Assembly (NCBI RefSeq): GCF_004355185.1
Contig: NZ_CP037922.1
Coordinates: forward strand, 992,001-1,056,000
Reading direction: 5' to 3'
Source of the DNA: Hymenobacter radiodurans
Lineage (GTDB): Bacteria; Bacteroidota; Bacteroidia; Cytophagales; Hymenobacteraceae
DNA length: 64,000 nucleotides
Shown here: positions 20,469-29,138 of the stretch, piece after piece
How positions within the stretch are numbered: position 1 is the first letter of the stretch
Layout: the number at the start of each line of letters is the position of its first letter
The notes under the pieces: generated by a model
Told to the model about the DNA's origin: nothing
Database searches by the model: none
The model's input: the letters and a program-made list of their open reading frames with translations, nothing else
Made by a program: the position numbers and the translations under genes

Positions 20469-21884
20469 ATGAATATTATATTAAAATTTCAAGCGCGGCC
20501 CTTCCTGATGGCAGGCGCATTAGCTACTTTGCTTAGCGCGAGCAGTTGCAGCACTTTTGAAATTGATGAAGTAACTGATCCTAATAATGCGAGCATTGAG
20601 AGCGTGGTTGCTAATGCCAGCCAAGCTCAACTCAACGCATTGGCAGTAGGGGTGGAAGCTTCGCTTCGGCTTGGCCACGCAAATAATAGCTCCTACAACC
20701 AAGTAGTAGGTACGATGGGCCGGGAGGTAACTGTACTGAACCAAACGGAAGGACGTTGGTACTTAGAACTTCAAGGCCGGCGCGGAACTACTAATACTGT
20801 AGATGTACTCGATGATGCGGCATATTACAACGGGCAGTATACTGATTTTGCACGTGTAGGCCGTGCTGCCCGAGTTTTCCGCGCTTCCGCTGATGCAAGT
20901 AATGTCATTAATGCCGAGCAAAAGAGTGGTGTTGCTGGTTTTACCCGTACCTACGAGGCACTAAGCAAATTGCATCTGCTCAATTTACAGGGTGAGAATG
21001 GTATTCGAGTCGATTTGGACGATATCAGACGCCCTGGCAAATTTGTGACTCAAGCCGAAGCTTTAACTAATATCCGTCAACAGCTCGATCAAGCCGACCA
21101 AGACTTGGCTGCCGCTGGTGCTGCTTTTGCATTCCCGCTGTCAAGTGGTTACACTGGTTTCAACACGCCCGCTACCTTCCGGCGTTTTAATAGGGCACTA
21201 GCTGCTCGAGTGTCATTGTACCAGGCTGACTATGCTGCTGCTCTAACAGCTTTAAACGCTTCATTTTATGATCGGGCTGGTAGCCTTACGTTGGGTCCCA
21301 AAATGACATTTAGCCCAACTACGGCCAGCGACGTGGGTAACCCATATTTTCAGGTGCCAGATGGTGAGCCAAATAACTTAGTAACAGTACCTAGCAACTT
21401 TGTAACAGAGGCAGAAGCAGGCGACTTGCGCTTAGCCAAGGTTGCCCTGCGTACTACTCCTCGCACATTACAAGGTATAACCGGCAGTTATGAGGCTCGG
21501 GTATTTGCTTCGCAAAGTGCTACCCTCGATATTATTCGCAACGAAGAGCTTATCCTAATAGCAGCTGAAGCGCGGGCTAATACGGGTGATCTGACCGGGG
21601 CTCTGGCTGACATTAATGCTATTCGGACTCGGGCTGGAGGCTTACCTGCTCTCACGGCTGGTTCGCTTGCGGGACTACCTCAGTACATCAATGAAATTCT
21701 GAAGCAACGCCGGTATTCCTTATTCTATGAAGGCCACCGCTGGATCGATCTGCGTCGTTTGAATCGGTTGAATCCAACTCCGGCTCCTGGTCAGACATTG
21801 GCTTTCACAGCAGCTCCTTACAAATTGTTTACCCGTTTAGAGCGGCCTGCAGCTGAAAAGCAGTGGGACATTGCAAATCCTTAA
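20469..21884 (+). CDS. SusD/RagB-family nutrient-binding lipoprotein
   Basis: 471 residues. Lipobox LSASSC, with Cys27 as the acylation site. Family features include TYEALSKLHLLNLQGENGIRV, ILIAAEAR-like NEELILIAAEARANTGD and the C-terminal RRYSLFYEGHRWIDLRRL. It begins 23 bases after the SusC stop, forming an operon with it. It converges on prfB; the terminator at 21901-21939 lies between them. Confidence 0.93.
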   Translation: MNIILKFQARPFLMAGALATLLSASSCSTFEIDEVTDPNNASIESVVANASQAQLNALAVGVEASLRLGHANNSSYNQVVGTMGREVTVLNQTEGRWYLELQGRRGTTNTVDVLDDAAYYNGQYTDFARVGRAARVFRASADASNVINAEQKSGVAGFTRTYEALSKLHLLNLQGENGIRVDLDDIRRPGKFVTQAEALTNIRQQLDQADQDLAAAGAAFAFPLSSGYTGFNTPATFRRFNRALAARVSLYQADYAAALTALNASFYDRAGSLTLGPKMTFSPTTASDVGNPYFQVPDGEPNNLVTVPSNFVTEAEAGDLRLAKVALRTTPRTLQGITGSYEARVFASQSATLDIIRNEELILIAAEARANTGDLTGALADINAIRTRAGGLPALTAGSLAGLPQYINEILKQRRYSLFYEGHRWIDLRRLNRLNPTPAPGQTLAFTAAPYKLFTRLERPAAEKQWDIANP

Positions 21885-21900
21885 TCTGTAGCTTGTAATA

Positions 21901-21939
21901 ACAAAAAAGCCCCCAGAAATTATCTGGGGGCTTTTTTGT
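21901..21939. terminator. bidirectional terminator between SusD and prfB
   Basis: Perfect 17-bp arms (ACAAAAAAGCCCCCAGA and its complement) around a 5-base loop, with A- and T-tracts at both ends. It serves two convergent genes. Confidence 0.93.
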
Positions 21940-21949
21940 GTCTGCCATT

Positions 21950-23026
21950 TTACTGTTCCATCAGGAAGCCCTTGATGTACTCGTCGAGGTCACCATCTAA
22001 TACATTTTGGACGTCGGTGCGCTCTATGCCGGTACGCAAGTCTTTGATGAGCTTATACGGATGCAGCACGTAATTCCGGATTTGTGAGCCGAAGTCGATA
22101 CGCTTTTTGCCCGCTTCCACCTTGTCACGTTCTGTGTTGCGCTTGTCAATTTCAATCTGGTACAGCCGTGACTTCAGCATACGGAGCGCATGCTCTTTGT
22201 TCATGAGCTGGCTGCGCTCAATCTGGCATTCGATGACGATGCCGGAAGGCGCGTGTTTCAGGCGAACAGCCGTCTCCACTTTGTTCACATTTTGCCCCCA
22301 GCACCACCGGCCCGGTACGTATCCCAGGTAATATCGGCGGGGTTTATCTGAATGTTGATGGTATCATCAACAACGGGGTAGGCGAATACCGAGGCGAACG
22401 ACGTATGGCGCCGACCACTGGAGTCGAAAGGAGAGATGCGCACTAGTCGATGCACGCCAATCTCGCTTTTCAGGTAGCCGTAAGCAAAGTCGCCACTGAT
22501 TTCCAGCGAAGCCGATTTAATGCCGCCACCTTCACCGGGCTGGTAGCTAACCTGCCGTACCTCAAACTTGTGCTTCTCGCCCCACATGATGTACATGCGC
22601 ATGAGCATCTCAGCCCAGTCCTGGCTTTCGGTGCCGCCAGCGCCGGGGTTGATGTCAATAATGGCAGAAAGCTGATCCTCTTCATCAGAAAGCATGCGCT
22701 TGAACTCAAGCTCCTCCACCGCTTTCTGAGCCTTCTCGAACTCCCGCTGCATCTCCTGCTCGGTGGCTTCACCTTCGCGGTAAAAGTCGAACAGGACCTC
22801 CGTATCGGCGACGGTGTGGGCTACGGCTTCGTAGTCATCGGTCCAGACTTTAATTGACTTAATGTCTTTCAGAATAGCCTCAGCCTTTTTCGAGTCATCC
22901 CAGAAATCGGGTGCCGTTGTTTGCTGTTCGGCTTCTTCTATTTGGGCTTTGCGGTTATCGTAGTCAAAGATACCTCCTCAGGGCCTCAGCGCGGCCCTTC
23001 AATTCCTTAACCTGATCTTGGGTCAT
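21950..23026 (-). CDS. prfB: peptide chain release factor 2 (programmed +1 frameshift; second frame break at the GGQ motif)
   Basis: RF2 recognises UAA/UGA stop codons and releases the peptide with its GGQ motif. The start is the ATG at 23,026 (MTQDQVKELKGRAEALRRYL), after which an in-frame TGA is bypassed by the standard RF2 recoding site at 22964-22978. The +1 frame continues DYDNRKAQIEEAEQ... through the domain carrying GAGGTESQDWAEML. At GAGGQNVNKVE the sequence has only five Gs (complement of 22295-22299) and reads GAGGKM-stop. One more G restores GGQ and the rest of the protein (NKVETAVRLKHAPSGIVIEC) to the stop at 21,950, about 358 residues, normal for RF2. Because RF2 is normally essential, I treat the second break as a sequencing undercount. 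Confidence 0.95.
22964..22978 (-). promoter_or_regulatory. RF2 programmed +1 frameshift site
   Basis: On the minus strand the sequence is AGGAGGTATCTTTGAC: an internal Shine-Dalgarno-like AGGAGG (22973-22978), the spacer TAT, the slippery codon CTT and the stop TGA followed by C (22964-22966). This is the well-known autoregulatory site: low RF2 slows termination at UGA and lets the ribosome slip +1. The frame upstream ends at this TGA after 20 codons, and the +1 frame is open for 71 codons to the methionine at 22,752. Confidence 0.96.
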
Positions 23027-23077
23027 ATGGGAACAGAAAAATGAATACTATTTATGAAAGCGGCAAAGGTCCGCAAA

Positions 23078-23115
23078 ATAAAGCGGTCAGCCTTGTTATA
23101 GACTGACCGCTTTAT
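23078..23115. terminator. hairpin after ilvE
   Basis: ATAAAGCGGTCAG and its exact complement (13-bp arms) with a 12-base loop lie 29 bases past the ilvE stop and upstream of the prfB start. The flanking A/T-rich arm ends fit a terminator for the minus-strand ilvE transcript. Confidence 0.75.
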
Positions 23116-23144
23116 GAATAAGCTGTAACTACCTGACCAGTGTA

Positions 23145-24209
23145 TTATACGCTTACCATCCAGCCGTGGGTATCGGCCGCCTGGCCGTTGCGAATGGCAT
23201 CCAGCGCCTTGGAAACCCGCTTGGAGATGGACTCGGGGCCGGTGGGGGGCAAATCGTAGTCTTGATTGCGGTAGCCAATGGTTGCAATGGGGGCAATAGT
23301 GGCCGCTGTGCCTACACCAAATGCTTCCTGCAACGTGCCTTCGGCCTGGGCTTTCAAAATCTCGTCAATAGAAATCTTACGCTCTTCTACTGGTAGATTC
23401 CAGTCGCGGGCTATCTGCAGCACGCTTTTGCGGGTGATACCGTCCAGAATAGAGGTACTGAGGGCCGGCGTAATGATGCGGCCATCAATGACAAACATTA
23501 CGTTCATCGTACCCGATTCTTCTACGTAACGATGCTCTGAGGCATCGGTCCACAGCAGTTGCTGATAACCTTCTTGGTTAGCCTTTTTGGTGGGCAACAT
23601 GGAGGCTCCGTAGTTGCCGGCTGCTTTAGCATAGCCCGCACCACCTTCGGCCGAGCGAACGAACTTCTCTTCAAACCGAACCCGCAGCGGCTTATTATAA
23701 TACAAACCCACAGGGCAGGTAAAAATCATGAAGCGGTAGGAATTAGAGGGCCGAACCCCCACAAACCCATCTGTGGCAAACATAAACGGCCGGATATAGA
23801 GCGCACTGCCAGGGCCATCAGGAATCCAGGCAGAGTCGAGGCGCACGAGCTGGGTGAGGCCCTGCATGAATAGCTCCTCGGGAATAGTAGGCATGCACAT
23901 GCGCTCGGCTGAGGCATTCAGACGGTGAAAGTTGTCGAGGGGACGAAACAATGCTACCTCGCCATCAGCATTTTTGTACGCTTTCATGCCCTCAAAAATT
24001 GCCTGCCCATAGTGTAGGGCCGAGTTGGCGGGGCTGACAGCCATGTCGCCGTAGGGCACGATCTGCGGTTCCTGCCACTCGCCGTCGTGGTAGTCGACCG
24101 CGAACATGTGGTCGGAGAAAATCTTACCGAACTCGAGCGTACTGGCATCGAGGTTCGACAGGCGAGAAGCTGTGGTACGCTGGGTCCGAATGGTCAAGGT
24201 ATCAAGCAT
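23145..24209 (-). CDS. ilvE: branched-chain amino-acid aminotransferase
   Basis: A fold-type IV PLP enzyme that interconverts Leu, Ile and Val with their 2-keto acids. The features seen are YGQAIFEGMKAYKNADGEVALFRP, the Lys-bearing stretch AKAAGNYGAS (Schiff-base lysine), EESGTMNVMFV and SILDGITRKSVL. The length is 354 residues from the ATG at 24,209. An in-frame ATG at 24,290 is rejected because it lies inside the predicted -7 promoter box (24288-24295), so it would not be transcribed. No linked ilv or leu genes. The hairpin at 23078-23115 closes the transcript. Confidence 0.95.
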   Translation of the reverse strand: MLDTLTIRTQRTTASRLSNLDASTLEFGKIFSDHMFAVDYHDGEWQEPQIVPYGDMAVSPANSALHYGQAIFEGMKAYKNADGEVALFRPLDNFHRLNASAERMCMPTIPEELFMQGLTQLVRLDSAWIPDGPGSALYIRPFMFATDGFVGVRPSNSYRFMIFTCPVGLYYNKPLRVRFEEKFVRSAEGGAGYAKAAGNYGASMLPTKKANQEGYQQLLWTDASEHRYVEESGTMNVMFVIDGRIITPALSTSILDGITRKSVLQIARDWNLPVEERKISIDEILKAQAEGTLQEAFGVGTAATIAPIATIGYRNQDYDLPPTGPESISKRVSKALDAIRNGQAADTHGWMVSV

Positions 24210-24287
24210 AGGGTGAGTAATAGAAAGGGTGGGTGGGTAAGGTATCAAACGGCGGACTGGGGTGGGCAGTTGCCGCCGCTCGGGGTG

Positions 24288-24295
24288 CAAAGATA
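24288..24295 (-). promoter_or_regulatory. -7 promoter box of ilvE
   Basis: TATCTTTG on the minus strand matches the Bacteroidota -7 consensus TAnnTTTG exactly. Transcription would start near 24,281, giving a 5' leader of about 70 bases before the ATG at 24,209. The -33 element is weak. Confidence 0.55.
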
Positions 24296-24395
24296 AACGA
24301 AGATCAAGCCACGATCGGGGAGGCGTAGCAGGCAGACAAGAATAGGGTTGGGCGAGTAAGCTAACTACAATTGCCCCCCAGATAATTTCACGCGG

Positions 24396-24944
24396 TTACA
24401 GCCGTGCTTTCCAGGTTACTTCTTCAGAGCCAAGCTCTTGGGCCATCTTCCGACTGAGTACGAATAGATAGTCAGACAGCCGATTCAGGTATATAACGAC
24501 CAGCTCAGCCACAAACGATTCTTCACTTAGATGAATCACCAAGCGCTCGGCGCGCCGACACACGCAGCGCGCTACGTGGGCATACGACACCGCTACATGG
24601 CCGCCGGGCAGAATGAAGGCGCGTAGCTCGGGCAACTCCTCATTCATCCGGTCCATCTCGCTTTCCAACAGCAACACATCTTCCTCGTGCAAATCAGGGA
24701 TCTTCATCTTCGACTTCTCAGGGTCGGAGGCGAGTGAAGCGCCGATGGTGAACAGGCGGTCCTGGATTTCCTTGAGCAAGTCGCGGCGGGGGGCATTTAT
24801 TTCCTGATCACGAACCAAGCCGATATAGGAATTGAGCTCATCCACGGTGCCGTAGCTTTCAATGCGTAGGCTAGCCTTGGAAACGCGGGTGCCGCCGATA
24901 AGAGAGGTAAGCCCTTTATCGCCGGTTTTGGTATAAATCTTCAT
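24396..24944 (-). CDS. cob(I)alamin adenosyltransferase, PduO type
   Basis: 182 residues. It transfers the adenosyl group of ATP to cob(I)alamin to make coenzyme B12. The features seen are the N-terminal ATP loop KIYTKTGDKGLTSLIGG, then SYGTVDELNSYIG, then the helical-bundle active-site stretch HVARCVCRRAERLVIHL and the C-terminal YLNRLSDYLFVLSR, all typical of the PduO/MMAB family. No other cobalamin gene is linked, so it probably serves salvage or B12-dependent enzymes elsewhere (inference). A copy of the G6 motif lies in the 77-base gap upstream, on the ABC side of the locus at 24995-25003. Confidence 0.94.
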   Translation of the reverse strand: MKIYTKTGDKGLTSLIGGTRVSKASLRIESYGTVDELNSYIGLVRDQEINAPRRDLLKEIQDRLFTIGASLASDPEKSKMKIPDLHEEDVLLLESEMDRMNEELPELRAFILPGGHVAVSYAHVARCVCRRAERLVIHLSEESFVAELVVIYLNRLSDYLFVLSRKMAQELGSEEVTWKARL

Positions 24945-25021
24945 GCTTGGTCAATCAACAATAGCGCAACAAGTAATGCCCTTATAAGAGTACCGGGGGG
25001 CAAAAAGTTACTTGCTTATCG

Positions 25022-25750
25022 CTACTTGTTCATTGTTAGCTGGTTAGCGTGGGTGGCAATTTCGGTATTCTCTACATCCGACTCCACCAGTCCATCGCGC
25101 AGACGCACGATGCGGTGTGCGTAGTGGGCAATGTCCTCTTCGTGCGTCACCATGATAATGGTGTGCCCTTTGGCGTACAGCGCCTCAAAGAGGTCCATGA
25201 TTTCGTGGCTGGTTTTGGTGTCGAGGTTACCCGTTGGTTCGTCGGCCAGCAGAATACTAGGGTTATTAACCAAAGCACGAGCAATAGCTACCCGTTGCCG
25301 TTGACCACCCGATAGCTCATTAGGCCGGTGCTTAGCCCGGGTATCGAGGCCCACACTGCGCAGTGATTCCATGGCTTTTTCTTCCCGGTCGCGCTTATTG
25401 TAGCCAGCATAAATGAGCGGCAGGGCCACATTATCCAGAGAGCTGGCGCGGGGCAGCAGGTTAAACGTCTGAAAAACGAAGCCTATTTCCTTATTGCGTA
25501 CTTCAGCCAGCTCGTTATCCGACATCCGGCTTACATCTTGGCCATTAAGAATATACGTGCCATCGGTGGGCGTATCAAGACAGCCGACGATGTTCATGAG
25601 CGTCGACTTGCCAGAGCCCGAAGGACCCATAAACGCTACGTACTCGCCCCGCTGAATGCTAATCGTAACGGACCGGAGCGCGTGAATACGCTCGGCACCC
25701 ATTTGATAGATTTTGGAGATGCCAGTAGTTTCAATAACAGGAGGTAGCAT
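25022..25750 (-). CDS. ABC transporter ATP-binding protein, LolD/MacB/FtsE-like
   Basis: 242 residues with all ATPase motifs: Walker [10 protein letters not shown] (42-50), Q-loop [11 protein letters not shown], signature [15 protein letters not shown], Walker [13 protein letters not shown], and the switch His in [11 protein letters not shown]. The subfamily (extruders of lipoproteins, peptides or macrolides) is clear from the '[22 protein letters not shown]' pattern. No permease is next to it. It follows the membrane-TPR gene by 15 bases on the same strand, so the two may be co-expressed. The specific substrate cannot be read. Confidence 0.93.
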   Translation of the reverse strand: MLPPVIETTGISKIYQMGAERIHALRSVTISIQRGEYVAFMGPSGSGKSTLMNIVGCLDTPTDGTYILNGQDVSRMSDNELAEVRNKEIGFVFQTFNLLPRASSLDNVALPLIYAGYNKRDREEKAMESLRSVGLDTRAKHRPNELSGGQRQRVAIARALVNNPSILLADEPTGNLDTKTSHEIMDLFEALYAKGHTIIMVTHEEDIAHYAHRIVRLRDGLVESDVENTEIATHANQLTMNK

Positions 25751-25765
25751 GTGCAGCAGGCCAGG

Positions 25766-28700
25766 TTAGTTCCAAGGAGCAAGAGCAGCGGCCTGAGCGG
25801 CCCGCTGCGCCTCGTATTTACTACGAAAGGTAACATATTCCGCTGGTGCGAGCAATGTGCGCAATTTCTCGAGAGGTTCCTTGGCATAGGCCTCCAATCC
25901 TGCCTGTACAGCCCCTATCACATAGGCCTGTAGCAACGGCGTTGATTCCGGGTTGTAGTCCAGTCCTTTGAGCAGTACATCGTATGCTGCGGCATAATTC
26001 TGCTGGCGGGCATGGAAATCGGCGGCGGCCAACACTCCTTCTGTCAGGAAAGGTGCTTCCTGCGCAAGCTTCGCATAAAGACGTGCAGCATCGGTGGGCT
26101 TGTTGGCGAGGGCAGCCTGAAAATAAAGCCGGTGCGGCTGGTGCTGGGGGGCAAAATAAGCTGTGCTTACCAATTGGCGAAGGTCGGCAGGCTGCTTGGC
26201 TTGCACGTAAAACTTGCCGCGCAGCACATTCCAGTCAGAGGCTACTTCATTTTTAGTGGTCGGCGAAGGTGCGTGTCGCTGTAAAGCTGCGCGCACTGAT
26301 TCTGAGTTGCCTGAGGCTAATACGCGTGGCAGTTGAGCTAGCAAAGCTGCCTGCCGCGCCTTAGGATCAGCAATAGCTTCGGCGGCGCCCAGCAAACTCA
26401 GATGATCAGCATTTGGAACTGCGCTGCGCAGTATGATATACTGAGCTTTTAAAGAGTCAGAAGCCGACGGGTATTGGGTGGCAAAATCCAGCGCAAGAAT
26501 GTTTCGTAACCGTTGGCCCTGCCGAGCTAATGTAGGATTTGGGTCGCGGGCGGCCACGGCAGCTTGTGCTTGGGCCGAATCAGGCTGACCGGCTAAAGCG
26601 AATGCGTAGGCGCGTGGGAGCGCGGCCTCGGTAAATCCATTTCGGGCAGCCTCCGCAAAATAGGCTGCTGCTGTAGCGTAAAGCCCTTGGTCCAGCAGCC
26701 ACATAGCCCGCACTTGCTGGTAATAGGCTGCGCTGGGTGAGTTGCCAATAACCAAGGGAAGCAGCGTAGCCTGTGCCGCTACCGGTCGGCCACCATAGTA
26801 TTGCGTTAAAGCGCGCAGAAATGTGAGTTGCTCAGAATAGGCACTATTACCCGGACGACTATTTGCCTGAGTGAGAGCGGGGAGCAGCGCCATATCGCGG
26901 GCGGCGAGTCGGCGAAGGCCCATATGGTAAAGACGACCAAACTCAGCAGCGCTTAGGTCCTGAGCAGTATCGGCAGATGTTGGGGTACTTTCCTTGTCGC
27001 CGGTAAGGCGGGCCAAAAGGAGCGTATTGCTTTGCAAAGCCACATCATCGGTCTGGGGGGCATTTTCTCGCAAAAAGTCCTGCGCCGCTTTCAGTTCTTG
27101 ATTTTGCACCAAAAAGGCCAACTGGTTGGCTCGCACAACGGCATTATCGGGAGACAGCGCCGCAGCTCGCTGCTGATAAAACAAGACGGAGTCGGTGAGG
27201 GCGGAGCGGGAGTATAGTTGTGCCAGGTCGTTTGCCAAACGTGCACTCTGGGGGGCATTTTTGATGCCTTCCTGCAACGTTTTCTGACGGTCGAAGAAGT
27301 CGGTAGGCTCGTTGAATAAAGCGGCTAACCGCAGGGAGATTTTCTCCGAAGGCGCACGGCTCAAGGCCCGACGAAGAGCATTAATTTCATTCTGACGTTG
27401 GCTCCGAAACCGATAGAGCGCCGCCCGGCCCAAGCTAGCGCGATGGTTGAAGCGGTCGTACACATCGCTCTCAGCGTAATAGCGCTCCGATAAAAGGGCC
27501 AAACCATCGTTGGTAGGCTGTTCTTCGCTTTGCAGCCGACTCAAGTCGCCAAGGTTATTGTAGAAAGCCGCTCGTACCTGATCAAGCACATAGAAGTTAT
27601 TGCGCATCGACACAATCCCCAATGCCCCAATACCAATGATATAGACGGTGTAAAAAGGCAGCCGACGCGGCTCGTACACTACGCGGTACACGCGCAGCCG
27701 CTGCCGGATAAGAGGGGCAAAATTGAGTAAGATATACAGCAAAAAAGCCCCCCCACAGGTCAGCAGGGTCAAAGCCGTGAAGTCGCGACCAGCAGTGATA
27801 AGCGGGTCATTAGCCGTAGCAAGCGCATAGCCTAGGCTGCCGGCCGCCAGCGCCACCAGCACCAGATAAATATGCGCGGCGCCGGGCCAGTAGCCAACCC
27901 AAGTGCCGTAGGTAGCCGCCCGACGCCGCAGCCCCAGCCAGCCCACCAGCACTGCTGGCAGTAGTAGCAAGTAGGGCTCCAAACGGACGTTGGGCAGAAT
28001 CATAAGTTCGCCGTCGTTCAGATAATACAGAAGCAGGGTGCCTAGATAAAGCACGCTAGCCAGCACAAATGGTAACAAGCCAAACCGGCTACCCGGGTTT
28101 TCAGCCTGCGTATTCAGCCACAATAGCCCGTGAATATTCTCGAAGGCCACCCACAGTACCAGCAAAGCAAAAGCCACTGCTCCACTAATGGTCGCGTAGC
28201 TAGTCAGATGCAAGGCAGTGAAAGCAGGTGAGAAGTTGCTTTGTAGAAGTAGAATGGCGCTCAGCGCGCCTACCAATACCGCAAACGTGAGCAGCCGCTG
28301 CCCAAGCGAGGCAGCGGGCCAGAAGGCGTGAAAAGCAAAAGCCGGTAGCCCTAGCATCGCCAATGCCAGTACTAGGAAATACTGTTGCAAGGAGTCGAAC
28401 ACACCGAGTAAATCGGCATTGAGCGACATGAGCAGGAAGATAACCAGCGCCATGCCCACAACGAAGGCCGGGCGGGCCAGGGTACTGACTACCGCCAGAA
28501 AATATACGAGACAAACCGCCAGCAGACCCAGCCAGGCCATAGCTGCCTCGGGCTGAATATATGGCCCCGCTACATCATACGTCTGCGTGACCAGGTAGCC
28601 GTTAAGCCGTAGGGCTAGCTCGTCGAGGCCAATTTTGAGTGGCGCGAGCGTGGTGGGTACGGCCGTGAGTTGAGGCACCGTAACTACGGGCAGCGTCCGC

Positions 28701-28822
28701 TCAGAGCCGGTGAAGTAATGAAACAAGGCTAGGCCAACGGCCAGCAATGCCACTAAACCTAGAAGTAGCAGGGCAACACGCCGGCGCGGAGCGGGCGGCA
28801 AAGCAAGGGGAGTAGGCACCAA
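25766..28822 (-). CDS. large polytopic membrane protein with a C-terminal TPR domain, function unknown
   Basis: 1018 residues. The first 400 or so contain about ten hydrophobic segments (for example RRVALLLLGLVALLAVGLAL and AAVCLVYFLAVVSTLA-like stretches). The remaining 600 are alanine- and leucine-rich helical repeats typical of TPRs (RLANDLAQLYSRSALTDS..., AAAYFAEAARNGFTEAALPRAYAFALAG). It starts 4 bases after the gatC stop with a TTG or the GTG next to it; the start is uncertain. A membrane anchor plus periplasmic or cytoplasmic TPR scaffold is the visible architecture. I recognise no enzyme motif. Operon order plsC-gatC-this-ABC ATPase. Confidence 0.85.
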   Translation of the reverse strand: MVPTPLALPPAPRRRVALLLLGLVALLAVGLALFHYFTGSERTLPVVTVPQLTAVPTTLAPLKIGLDELALRLNGYLVTQTYDVAGPYIQPEAAMAWLGLLAVCLVYFLAVVSTLARPAFVVGMALVIFLLMSLNADLLGVFDSLQQYFLVLALAMLGLPAFAFHAFWPAASLGQRLLTFAVLVGALSAILLLQSNFSPAFTALHLTSYATISGAVAFALLVLWVAFENIHGLLWLNTQAENPGSRFGLLPFVLASVLYLGTLLLYYLNDGELMILPNVRLEPYLLLLPAVLVGWLGLRRRAATYGTWVGYWPGAAHIYLVLVALAAGSLGYALATANDPLITAGRDFTALTLLTCGGAFLLYILLNFAPLIRQRLRVYRVVYEPRRLPFYTVYIIGIGALGIVSMRNNFYVLDQVRAAFYNNLGDLSRLQSEEQPTNDGLALLSERYYAESDVYDRFNHRASLGRAALYRFRSQRQNEINALRRALSRAPSEKISLRLAALFNEPTDFFDRQKTLQEGIKNAPQSARLANDLAQLYSRSALTDSVLFYQQRAAALSPDNAVVRANQLAFLVQNQELKAAQDFLRENAPQTDDVALQSNTLLLARLTGDKESTPTSADTAQDLSAAEFGRLYHMGLRRLAARDMALLPALTQANSRPGNSAYSEQLTFLRALTQYYGGRPVAAQATLLPLVIGNSPSAAYYQQVRAMWLLDQGLYATAAAYFAEAARNGFTEAALPRAYAFALAGQPDSAQAQAAVAARDPNPTLARQGQRLRNILALDFATQYPSASDSLKAQYIILRSAVPNADHLSLLGAAEAIADPKARQAALLAQLPRVLASGNSESVRAALQRHAPSPTTKNEVASDWNVLRGKFYVQAKQPADLRQLVSTAYFAPQHQPHRLYFQAALANKPTDAARLYAKLAQEAPFLTEGVLAAADFHARQQNYAAAYDVLLKGLDYNPESTPLLQAYVIGAVQAGLEAYAKEPLEKLRTLLAPAEYVTFRSKYEAQRAAQAAALAPWN

Positions 28823-28825
28823 CGG

Positions 28826-29113
28826 TTATTCCAACACTTTTGGAACGCGGAAGTAATCCGAATCTTTGCGCGGGGCGTTGCGCAGCCCATCCTGATGATT
28901 GATGGTGTTCTGTGCTTCGTCGGGTCGCAATACGTTGATTTCCTGAGATAAATGCACTAAAGGCTCCACATCGGTGGTGTCGAGTTCGCGCAGTTCAGCT
29001 ACCCAATCCAGAATTTTATTGAGGTCACCGAGCATTTCCTGCTCCTTAGTAGCGTCAAACTCAAGGCGGGCCAGATGGGCAAGTTTGCGTAGGGTGGCAA
29101 GATCAGTACTCAC
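28826..29113 (-). CDS. gatC: Asp-tRNA(Asn)/Glu-tRNA(Gln) amidotransferase subunit C
   Basis: 95 residues, a normal GatC length. Family landmarks are LRKLAHLARLEF at the N-terminus, LNKILDWVAELRELDTTDVEPLVH in the middle and LRNAPRKDSDYFRVPKVLE at the C-terminus. GatC stabilises the GatA/GatB complex that amidates misacylated tRNA; gatA and gatB are not in the window, so they are unlinked, as is common. It sits between plsC (25-base gap) and the membrane-TPR gene. Confidence 0.95.
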   Translation of the reverse strand: MSTDLATLRKLAHLARLEFDATKEQEMLGDLNKILDWVAELRELDTTDVEPLVHLSQEINVLRPDEAQNTINHQDGLRNAPRKDSDYFRVPKVLE

Positions 29114-29138
29114 TATAGAAAGAAATTAAGAGGGATAC

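Noticed and set aside
17040..21884. Polysaccharide utilisation locus with a defined sugar
   Set aside because: SusCD pairs are present, but no carbohydrate-active enzyme or sugar-responsive regulator is nearby, so no substrate can be named.
22285..22299. A second programmed frameshift in prfB at the GGQ motif
   Set aside because: Splitting the catalytic GGQ by programmed slippage is not known, there is no stimulating element, and four other genes break at the same kind of G5/C5 run.
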